Shown here piece after piece: positions 36,507 through 48,500 of a stretch of DNA of 64,000 nt; the stretch's first letter is position 1; each line of letters starts with the position of its first letter. Source of the stretch: Turritopsis dohrnii (taxonomy: Eukaryota > Cnidaria > Hydrozoa > Anthoathecata > Oceaniidae); contig BQMF02000014.1 in the NCBI GenBank assembly GCA_027922465.2, positions 868,001 to 932,000 on the forward strand, in the 5' to 3' direction. The position numbers were made by a program, and so were the translations under genes. The notes below the pieces were generated by a model. The model saw only the letters and a program-made list of their open reading frames with translations, did no database searches and was not told where the DNA came from.

Positions 36507-39500
36507 ATGAATACGGACAAGATGGATAATTTGGTTGTGTATATTTCAAGAAATAATGTCATCAAGGATTTTCAAATTGAAACAGATCAGGTGACGATAG
36601 GCCGTGCTCCTCGTATCTTTTCAGACTTATTAATTGATTGGTCGATTCTGTGGAAACACTCTCTTGTCTTTTATTTTACTGCATTTTTGGCTTGATCTAT
36701 TATAATCCCTAATAGTTAATAGTTCCTTTAAAACTATCTTACGAAAACAATTGTGTATCCAATTATCACAGCTCTTCGATCTTCCCTATTTTGGTACATA
36801 TTACATTATTGCATATTACACTTAATGGGAGATTTAAACATAAACATTTTTTTTTTTGGTTTTTCATTAAGGTGATAGCACTGTCAATTTCTCAAAGTGA
36901 AGAGCCTATACACTCCCTATTGAAGAATCGCCATATGTAATGTGCTCTTCACCCACATATGAATCTTAGACATCTTCATTACAGAGTCAGTCCTGAAAAT
37001 TATTATAAACCCATGTTTTGAAAGCTGCTACAGTCACAAAATATGTTTTAAAAACTAAATAAGAAACCCTTCTTTCTAACCTTTGTCAGTGAAATCCCAT
37101 TCTCAAAGCAATTTTTTAAGCTCTGTTTTGTATTTTTAACATCAGCAATCCCATTGGGAAAAATCATCAAAAAGTCACTGTGATGAAGAGCATTTTTATT
37201 GAAATTGTGTGTATATTTATATAGAAATGCACTCCTTTGCAGTGATTTTTCAATAAATTTACTCACTGGGAATCAACGTTGTTATTGTGATTCTTAACGA
37301 TTGCACACTTAAAGATTGCAGCATTTCAATGTTAGATAACAAATATTTATCTAAACATCATGCTACGCTACATGTCAACAAACAACTAAAAGAAATTCGA
37401 CTAGAGGTTTTAAGGTAAAATACTTTTTATATCATAATCTTGATTGCTCCCAGTGCGCAAATTTGTTGAAAAATCACTGCAAAGGAGTGGATTTTTATAG
37501 AAATAAACGCACTATTTCAATAAAAATGCTCTTCATCGCAGTGATTTTTTGACAATTTTACCCACTAGGTTTTGATTTCATTCCAGTTTCGGTAAAGATG
37601 GGTTAATGTCACCCACATTTTGTCTACATTATGACGTAGTAAAAGTTTGAGGAAATATTGTGTGTTGTTTTGTATGAACTCATTAAGGTTCATGACATCA
37701 GGATTTAAAGAACTCAAGAGGTGCTTCTACATTATGCCAACAAGTTAAGGTTGTTTGAATATTTAACTTACAAGCCACACAAAGGGAACAATGATGTTCT
37801 CTGCAAATGTATCCACCTGGACATCTCCTTAGTGAGAAACATCTGCTTTGCTTTAAATGAAAATTACATTTCTTTTTTTCAGCAATAATGGTGTCCTGTT
37901 GAACGGCGAAGTGTGCAAGAAATCGCAGGTGAGTAAAAACTTGCATAACCTGTTTTCAAAGTGGAATATTTCTGTTTATGTAGTCAGCATTCATTCTGTA
38001 GTTTCCTCACAGGTGGAACTGTCCATCTCCATTCCGCAGGAGATGCCACTATAACTTTTAACTGAAGATCAGATTGTTCGCGAAACACCCAGAGTAATGA
38101 AAAAACAACTTAAAACAACTTAAAGCAGCTTTAGTTTTCATTCAACTAACTAATTATACTACCCACATAAAACGTTGGTGTATTGATTATTCTAAATATG
38201 AAGCAAATGAGGTTATAGTGGTTGAGATCAAAAACTATTAAAAAACTCAAAGCTGATTCAAAGTCCAAGCTGATCTTCACTAATCCTTACTCCTTGAAGT
38301 TGATGTATTTCTGTGTTAAGAAGTTGTTTTACGAAAGTCATCTTGTTATTATAGACTGTCCCTTTGACATCGGAAGATAAAGTGCATTTGGTTCACCAAG
38401 CAAATGATGGTAGTCAAGGTAACTTTCATGTTCTTAAAGATCAGTGTACACAATACAACTTATACAATATAGTCAAATCTCTATCATTTTAATGAATGCT
38501 AATGTCCATTCACTTGTTATTTCTTGGCAAATTAACCTTCGTATTTCATTTTTTCCATAAATTGAAGCAATTTTTATTTGTATGTTCGCATTATAGGGAA
38601 TATACTGTAGAACTTTGGGACATCAATTATTTTTTTCGAGAAAGAAGAATATTTAATCAAAAATATGCAAATTTAACGATTATTATACTCCAATTACCCA
38701 GTAATCTATGTGAGATTTGTTAGATTAGAGTATCTAAAGAAGATATTCCAAACCTTTTACCCACGACCCAGGGTATGAGCAACTGGCATTGCAAACCAAG
38801 AAGGATAGACAAGAATGAGTGTGCAGTACTCTCTCAAATTGTTTTTAGATATCATTCTAACATGTGGGTTTACACAGACGCAAGCAAGTAGCCATGACAG
38901 CGATACAGATAACACTTTGGAATATGATTTTGAAGAAGACAAAGAACAAGACGAAGAAGTAGAAGAAAAGGAAGAGGCCAAAAGCATTATAAACTCAAAG
39001 AAAAGAAAATTTTCATTACCTGTGAGTTGATTAGATTAAACCCTGAATTTGCTTCATTAATCCTAAAGCATTATATAAGATATTTGATAGGGGAAATAGC
39101 TGATCTTGCAAACGTTATGTAAACGTTTTTCTTTTAAAAAAAAGTTTTCACAAAATTTGATAGGTGCTTCAAAACTACAATACGTGAAAAACTACATCTC
39201 AGATAAGAAAATATCTTAAGTTGTAACTTCAAACGTAATGTTTATGATATTATGAAATATTTTGCCGAATAATTTAGGACACACAAAGTACTTCAAAAGT
39301 CCAGCGTTTAAATTCAGATGACGTAATAGTTAAACCCACCGAATCATGTAAACAAAGCACTAAAACAGAAGCAATGAAAGAAAACCTGATGTGTTCTATA
39401 TGTCAGGTATGTATCTTAGTAAAGTCTAAAGTACGTTTCAAATGAACTTGCACAGTTTTTATAAATGCTTGGCAAATTTGTGGTTACGAGATATTTCAAA

Positions 39501-42500
39501 AATTCTTTTTGCGCTGTGTCAAGCTTAAAAAGCACTTTTTCATGATATAAAAAATTGGAAGAATAATGAAAATGGAAGAAGAAACAAAGATGAAAAAAAC
39601 GAGCTTTTTATAGAAAAGAGCAAAACAGCTCAATTTTTTGTCAGACAAACTTCAATCTTCGATCATTCAAAAGGCGAAATAATTTTTCAAACAAGTAAAA
39701 TACAAGTGCTGTTCAACGAATTAGAATAATTTGAAATAGTGCAGTCATTAAATTCTTTGAATGCATTTTTTGTGCAGAAAGCAAATCAGGTGTTCACCGC
39801 ACCTGTCCTACTCGTTAGACTAATCACAGAACTCGTTACCTGTAAAAAATTTGCTCCGCTGAGCATTTCAAAAGCCCCATTAAGGCCATTTAACTGTGAC
39901 ACTGTTGTTTTATTGAATTAGAATAATGCAGAAACCGTTTCATTGAATTAGAATAATTTTTATTATAATTAGAATCATCACTTTCTCAGTATTTTGTGGC
40001 TGCCCCCTTGGCTTGTATGACTGTCTGAAGTCTCCGCGGCATCGATTTGACCAGCTTGTCGCAAGTTTCCGCACTCACAGCTTCCCAGGCAGTGGCGATG
40101 TTCTGTTTCAGTTGGTCCAGCGTAGTAGGCTTTCTGTTGCGAATTTTCCGCTTGACGATGGATCACAGGTTTTCAATGACATTGAGGTCAGGTGAGTTGG
40201 CCGGCCATGCCAAAACTTCAAGCTGTTTTTTAGTGAACCAATCTTTGGTCGACTTTGCCGCATGAGCCGGTGCAAGATCCTGTTGAAATATGAAGTCTTC
40301 TTCGCCGAACTGTTCCTCAACAGTCGGAATCAGGAACGTTTCCAGAACATCTTGATATACGGCAGCATTGACAGTCTTCTTGAGGAAGCAGAGTTTCCCT
40401 ACACCTCGGGCGGACATGCATCCCTAGACCATAACGCTCTAACGGTCTGCTTGTTCCACAAGTCGGTGAGTTCGGAAGTCGACTTGAACCGGTTGCTGAC
40501 TGCGATCTTTCTCAGCTGCCTGTTGTCACGAGCAGAAGTTTTTCGGACGCCGGAACAGTTGGTGCACTTGCTGCAGTTTTTTTGAAGAGCTTTGCAGACG
40601 GAAGACTGGCTGATGCCGAGCTGCTCAGCAATTTTAGTTTGGGTCAAGCCTTGTTGGCGAAGGGCTTGAATTTGAGCCACTATTCCGGTTGAGAGGTCGC
40701 GCTGCTTACCCATGATTGATTTTTTAACTTAGAAATTCTACTCAACCCTGACTTTATACTGCACAGTGAACACTCTTCACAGAAAACAAAAATTCGAGCA
40801 TTTATTCTAATTCAATGACACGGTTTCTGCATTATTCTAATTCAATAAAACAACAGTGTCACAGTTAAATGGCCTTAATGGGCCTTTTGGAATGCTCAGC
40901 GGAGCAAATTTTTTACAGGTAACGAGTTCTGTGATTAGTCTAACGAGTAGGACAGGTGCGGTGAACACCTGATTTGCTTTCTGCACAAAAAATGCATTCA
41001 AAGAATAATGACTGCACTATTTCAAATTATTCTAATTCGTTGAACAGCACTTGTAGATCACAAGACATAATCCTTTAAAGTCGCTTAGGTCGCATGTTTC
41101 TCGTGTTTACAAACTTGTAAGGATTTGATGAAAACCGGGGGTGAAAGATTTTGCAACTGCGAAGGTAATGAACAATATAATTGGGAATACGATAGATATA
41201 ATGACTACGTGAGCATTTAACTTTGTATGTCATTGCATTCATTGTCTCGATATGGTGTACTGTAAAAGTATCCCTTTGGGATTGATATAAAAATTTATGA
41301 CTTATGGGAAGTTTACTTGTCTAATTATTCTGATGAATAGAGCTGCTTAGTGGAAAGATCATTTCTTACCCCCGGAAAATTAATGAAATCATAACAGAGT
41401 GAATATGTTAAAATATGCGACCTAAGTGACTTTAAAGAATTATGTCTTGCGATCTATTTTACTTTCTTGAAAAATCATTTCGCCTTTTGAACGATGGAAC
41501 ATTGAAGTTTGTCTGACAAAAAATTGAGCTGTTTTGCTCTTTTCTATAAAAAGCTCGTTTTTTTCATCTTTGTTTTTCTTCTTCCATTTTCATTATTCTT
41601 CCAAATTTTTTATATCATGAAAAAGTGCTTTTTAAGCTTGACACAGCGCAAAAAGAATTTTTGAAATATCTCATAACCATCAAATTTGCCAAGCATTTAC
41701 AAAAACTGTGCAAGTTCATTTGAAACGTACTTTAGTTTTCACTGACTTAAAGGCTTGATTGTCCAAGTCAAGTCATGTGGAATTAGTTTGGTTGGAATTT
41801 TGCGCATTGCAAATTACACCAAATGGAAAACATCCTTGACAAGTATTTCTAAATGTTTTTTTCTGATTTCATGTAAACATTTCATGAATTCTACTACTCC
41901 ATGATGCCGTTTCACTTCAATTTATAAAAAAGGAATCGCTAAAAGAGAAATTGAAATCGGATTGAAATATTCTCCCTTTGTTTTTTTTAGGATATTTTTC
42001 ATGATTGCGTGAGGTATGTTCCAATTCAATTCTGCTGATAGCCTACTATACATATTTTTTGTCAAATTTTTTGAGACGTTTAGTAACTATAGTTACGATA
42101 ATTGCTTCCTACTGCCAGATAGGTATTCTATGGCACAGGGAAATAATGTTAATAAATTCTTTAAAGTATCATTATTCTCAAGTGAATTGTTGTTGATGCA
42201 TTTTCCTTTGTTTCGGTTATTTCTTTTCACTGGTTATTTCTTCGATTATTTCTTTGATAACCATGATACAACAAGATAAAATAATAGCAGTTGTGTTTCA
42301 CGAAAACATATATGATTTTCTAATTGTCAGTTAGAATGATGCTTAGGTAAATGTCATAACAATTATTTACAGCATTGCATTGTCAATTACTTATCAATGC
42401 TACTTGGTAATTTAGCTACTTAGAGTCCCATTTGAGGCTTGCTTCACCTCAGTATAATCTCCACTGAGTGTTAAGCAAAGAAGCCAGTGTGCAGTTGGTC

Positions 42501-45500
42501 TATGGTTCCCCTATAAGTTGATACCCTGCTTTTAAAGCGCATTTGAGTAGAATACCGAGATATGACAAGATTGGGATATGAACGCTATGATACTAACCTC
42601 TACACCATCGCAGCACTGTTTTTGTGTTTGTTGCGGTGATTAGCTTTTCGTTGGTGCTATCTCGAGTGTTTAATGGCATTCTGTTTCCCTTAGCTGTCTT
42701 CCATGTATGCATTCTTATTGTGGTGGGTGTTTTGCTGAATGGAACAAGCATTCTTCACAATGCCCAACGGTATCTGTTTTATTTCATCGTTTGCATGATA
42801 TCGATGTTGTGCATGCTCTGTGGTGTGAAATACAATCATTGAACTCCATAGTATACATGTTAAGTCTGCCAGTTATCTTGAATTGATGGACTGTTGTAAC
42901 TTCACTTTATCAAATTACAGTTCTTCAGGATAGCCGATGATGTTATGAAGAAACTGTTAAGTTTACTTAGCAAGAATGTGCGAACATGCCCAATAAAATG
43001 TTGTTTTGATAAGTCTACGTTCCAAGAAATTATGATTTGGTATTATTTTGTAAGTGCACGCCAAAGTTAAAAGTAAACAAAAAAACATGGTGACTGTCCA
43101 TGTTCTCAAAGATGTGTGTAAAGCCTTGAATTTAAAAAAGTGACCTTCAAGACCTTGAATACCGTATTTCTTCTAAAAACTTCAACTTTTGGATGTGGCG
43201 TTTAATGGAGGGCAGCGTTCATAAGAGGGTGGTGTTTATTACAAAATGAAAAATGAGATAAAAGCAGTCTTTAAACAACAATGTTTTCTTTTCCTTAAAA
43301 CTTTGTGGAAGATTGTGGGAAAATGTTTTAAACGGAAGATATACAGTTTAACTCATGTAATTCGAATCTTCACGGGGATACAAAATTTGTTCGAATTACA
43401 CGAGTTTTGGATTATAGGAGTTTTCTTATAAGGGTAAACTCGGACGGGACCAAAGAATTTGTTCGATTTACATGATTACTCGAATTATAGGAGTTCGAAT
43501 TACATGAGTTAAACTGTATTCATGTTACACAAAAATTTCAAAGAATATCAATATCACTGTTGCCGTCCTCTTTCACGATGAAAAGTTTCATAGCTTTCGC
43601 TGACCTTGGAATCGAAAATTTGAAAAGGATTTTCAGAAGATTGCGCTTAATCCAGTGCTTCGGTTGCAGTGACAGCCGAACAAGACGAATTCTGATTATG
43701 CGATTGGATTGTACAAAAAGATGTTGTAAAAGGAAATTTTAGTCGGATATTTTAGTCGGATATTTTAGTCGGATATTTTGCTAATGGAACTGTTTGAACT
43801 GGTAGCATTTTTTTAAGATACGAGAATATGTTTGTACTTTGACAATGTAGCAGTTAAGCGATCTTAAGTCATGATAAGCATTCATTTAATTCAAAATGGC
43901 TGCAATATTTTGACCAACTTGACTATGTTGTCTGCTATTCTAAGGGGTCATTATTTTCTACCACAAAACACTCGGGCCAAGTTCTTTTCGGGCATTCCAC
44001 TAAGAAATCCCACGTCTGCGTCTTCTTACTAAATAAGCTTGCTATTGTATGATAAAACTGTTTACCACTTAGTGGAATCTCTCATTTTAACTCGATACTT
44101 TAGCGCGTATGCTTTTTTGAAGAACGTTATATTTTTGGATAGGTGAGCCAAAGTAAAGTCTACCTGTTGTGTTTCGATTTTTGTCTAAGAGTGTGTTTCT
44201 ATCTAAAGGATGGGCAGATTAAAAATTTTCTAGGGTCTGTAATTCTCATTTGAATGATCGAGGTAATCATGGCCTCCATTTCTCGAACTAAAATATAACA
44301 AAGTTTTTAGAAGAGACAATTGAGAAACTTTAAGCAAATGGAAAGTTCGATTCAATCATTGAAAACCTGTTCCACAAAACAATGCATGACTTTTTGTTCT
44401 TTCTGTAACTTAGTGTCGAAAGCAAGTGGCATCCGTTAATAAGAATCACACTTTAAACAACTTGAGTGCGGCCTATTTGCAGATGTATCCAGGTTAGTAC
44501 TTTATACTTCATGCCAAGCTCATAACTTCAACCAATCATATTTGATGAACCATGCCCTTTAAGCAGTCATATTTGATGAACCATACCCTTGAAGCAGTCA
44601 TATTTGATGAACCATACCCTTGGACCAATCATATTTGATGAACCATACCCTTTTACCAATCATATTTGATGAACCAATCTATGATAAACCATGCGCGACA
44701 AACCACATCATGTGCTTCAAAAAGGAATATACCTGATGATTCCAGCCCTGTCTTTAATGTCTTGTCTTAAATGCTGCCACAATGTTAATGTGAAATGTTT
44801 GGGTTTTTATTTATAACAATCTTCCGTATGTCCTCTTCTTTTCCATTCCAAACGCCCTTCATTTCTTTTCAACAAAAACGTCAACGCCCTTCGTTCTACT
44901 TACACGGAGAATGACTGTACCCTTCATACTGCTTTCATCAAATAGTCCTTGTGATATCAAACTTTTTATGTTTTATCTAAGAGCTTCAGCGTTCCGTTAC
45001 GGAATTAGAAGAACTGGACAAGAAGAACATATTCAAAGATAAAGATGTAAGTTGTTGTTTTTTATGCTGCTCATCAGAATATTAGTGAAAAATTCTTTTT
45101 TTACTCTCGACCTAGCGCCTATGCGAGAACTAATGGTTTCTCTTATAGTAGCTTGCCACCACTGTACCAATCACACGCCCTAATCATTTGCGTGAAGCGC
45201 CCAACTTCTTTTAAGCAACTGTTATAAAGCGGGCGTTTTATGAAATAACACATCGTGTAAATAGGCACCATCTTTTCTATACATTAGGGGAAATCTTCAA
45301 TCTGATAAATTTGTTTTTTCTTTTAGTTTTTTATAGGGCTTATACTTTTTTTCATCCGAAAGTTTTCATTTTTCTTTCTGGAAAATATTTTTCCACAGAA
45401 CTGTCATGAAGATGTATCACACACGTCATTTAGGCTTACGAACTCGATGACTCAAACTATCCATCTTCAGGCTCCGATAGTCAAGATGAAGAGAACAGCG

Positions 45501-48500
45501 AAGATGTTCTCTTTATCAGCCCCGACATGCCGTAAGTTTTGAGGCGCAGTTAGTGTACTCAAAATGTAATCTTCGTTTCTGCACTTCTGAAATGTATAGG
45601 TTACGAGTGCTACCTAAGCTCTCTGTTTTTTGGTCACCACTCAACACTCAAGAATGTCATTTTCTTCTTCAATTCATCATTAAAACCTTCGAGAAAGATA
45701 AAACTTATTTCCAGGACCTAATTGTATCTGTTAGAAGCATCTGAAAATTGTCTGGAAGAACGAGGCATGGTGTGACTCGCTGATTCAAACATATTTAACA
45801 AGGTTCCCACCACCAACATGGAAAATATGTCTTAGTCGCATTTCTTTTAAGAAGTGATCGCAACCTTTCGCATACTAAGCAATTCAATCCTGATAAAGCG
45901 GTTTATTCAACTCTCTGGGAAATTCTGTTTATTTCAGGTCAATACGAACATGCAGGGAATGTCCGAACGCAGGAAGTCTTGCTTCACTACCGAACACAGG
46001 TAACGATTCCACCTCCTTGTGGAGTGTTAAAAACATTTTGTTTGCCTCGTATACCTCCCCTTTGTGTTACTTCATGAAATTATTAAAACATGCTGAGGTG
46101 GTTATGATCTATCACAACACATCAGTGTTGTTATCCTGTTTGTTTCATCACATTGGCAAAAATCTTCAATTCTCACTGCGATGAAGAATATTTTTATTGA
46201 CATGATGTACCTATTTCTATAGAAATTCACTCCTTCGCAGTGTTTTTTCATAAAATATTCTTCACTGGGATAAAGTTGATATAAATTTTTTTAGGCCGAA
46301 CATGTTCTAGCAACGCGCCTCATCTCGTCTGTTCATGTTGCAATCAAGTGTTTCCAAGTGGTCCGGATCATTCCATGAAAAAATGTAATGATTTTTTTCT
46401 GTGTATCAGTTCTGCATATATTTAGTTGAAAAAGCTTCATACGTGGTTCCTGGGATTTCCGATTTACAGACCCGATTTTTTTTATAACGTCGGGATTTCG
46501 GTAAACTATCCTATCCAACCTCGTTTTGATGAAACTTACAACCAATTAATTTGCATATAACAATACATGGCATCAAAGCGAGGTTGGGTTTGATAGTTGA
46601 TACTTTCTTTCGACTTCGTATATGCAGCCAACTGTATTAACCATATTAATGTCGGTGACGTAAGTGACGACGACGCTATACCGTCCTCCTTCTCGATAAT
46701 TGTTATTACTACGTCACATTTATCCCAGTGATAAAAACTTTAAAATTGAAATGGATCGAGAAATTTTTCCGGTCACTCGCTCTTCTGAAGACGTCATCGT
46801 TCGATACATGCAACCTCTTCATAATATGCTTTTAATGTTTTTACTTTGAAGCACCCTCCGTCTTCACTCTCCTACACATATATTTTAGGTGCATCTTGTA
46901 CTGTGTTTTTCTGTCATCTGTATTGGGAATGCAGAAGTCCAGGTTGTCGTGGTTGTATCAACCATATAAAAGGTGAGGTAATGGACTGTTTGTCGAACTT
47001 ATCCTTAAGTCATCGTCTAGGAATTTTATGTTTTCAATGATGATTTGGATGTTCCACTCACGCGCATCTTTCGAATCTTAAAATTTGGGCGATGATGATG
47101 TTCTATGATATTCATCCTTTTAGATTGCACTCACTTTGACTCGATGACTCAATCAGGATTTTTCTTCTTTTCTGTTTTGAATTGCTGTTGTTTAGATTTG
47201 AATTTCGATGAAGCAACAATGTCATCTTTGTTTTGTTTAGATTTGAATTTCGATGAAGCAACAATGTCATCTTTGATTACGAAAAACGTCTACGAATCCG
47301 AAATCTTGAAGGTATATTACCCGGCTACCATTACTAAAGAACGTATGTAACAGCATGAACTAGTCTACGCTTCTTCTTCTAATACATAGAAAGTAACCGT
47401 CAAGTTGTATTTTATTGGGTTTTTATATCGGAGAAGGATTGGAATACATCGAGGTCTATTTAAACGTCGTATTTTGACCTATCTAGTACATCCAACTACA
47501 ACTTTGCTCTAAATCATCTTCTAGGAAGTTTGAATAAAAGAGAATAAGTATTTCGTAATAAAGGGAAGATGTTTTTTTTGCGGCAAAGAAATTTTACCGA
47601 ATTTATTTTTGCGATTTTGTCTCGAAATAGCAAAGTGAAAGGAAGGACTGATAACAGCTTATGAAAGTTATGCAAGTGTAATTTGGCGTATTCCAAAGTT
47701 CCTTCATCCAAAAACATTCGTTCATTGACTTTATTCATCCATCTTGTTTTGTTTTTGGACAATCCTTGTAAATAAAGGAAACAGCCAATATGCAGAGAGA
47801 CATTCCACCGAAAGCAAATTTGACAATGACGGCAGATATCGCACACATCAAATCCACACATTCCTCCGGTTTCTAGATCTTCAATGGCAAAGATAAACTC
47901 TGCAAAAATGTAGTTTAGCGGCAATTTCGTCTGGACGCATGGAAGTTTCCTGTGGTAGCAGTTTCAGCACTGAAGCATTTACATTATCTACTGCTTCATG
48001 ACTTGATAGAGAAAAATGTTGTACTCAAGTTTAAAGTTATTCCCTATTTCAGGACTATCTTACAAGCAAGAATATCAGTTGCAGCGACTTCAAAGCGTCT
48101 TGTATGGAACAATTACAGAATGGAACGTTTAGAGCAGTAGTGAGAGGTATTTCATCATCGTGTAAACTAAACCATATGCTTTGGCCTACTTTACATGAAG
48201 CTATTTGTTCACGTGTGTCTTTGTTCCTTTGGGTTTTTACTCACTTGTGCGCAAAAGATCTGTAGTAGTAGGGTAACAGCTAGTTTATAATATTGAACCT
48301 TTGCCGTTTTTAATTTAATGCGAAAATCTTTCATGTCAAGTCTTACACAAACAAACAAACAAACAAAACTATTGCTACTGTCTAACTGCAAGTTTGTTGA
48401 ATTACGAAATTACACAAGGCAAACGTTTGACCGTATAACAGTCCAGTCGTGGAAGTGAATTATACCTCCTAACCTCGAAAAAATTAGTAACAACCTTTAA

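Larger units (their letters stand above)
39426..41735. mobile_element. Long-terminal-inverted-repeat (palindromic) element interrupted by a Tc1 insertion
   Basis: The left arm starts CTAAAGTACGTTTCAAATGA at 39426, runs to 39702, and continues after the inserted Tc1 element from 41054 to about 41095 (ATTAGGTCGCAT region). The right arm is 41414-41735, reading out as GTACTTTAG. Arms are about 320 bp and well conserved; the unique centre is about 320 bp with no ORF. The outer end lies only 20 bp after the CHFR exon 6 donor. No target duplication was identified. Confidence 0.85.

Noticed and set aside
38496..38723. Candidate extra CHFR exon with acceptor at about 38596
   Set aside because: The phase required after the exon ending 38418 gives a stop within five codons.
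38757..38987. 76-codon minus-strand Ser-rich frame
   Set aside because: Antisense of the acidic linker exon of CHFR.
40013..40585. Several plus-strand frames of 60-107 codons
   Set aside because: Antisense shadows of the Tc1 transposase pseudogene.
46621..46660. Possible CHFR exon after an AG at about 46627
   Set aside because: It gives no similarity to the Cys-rich region and a better exon exists at 46889-46972.
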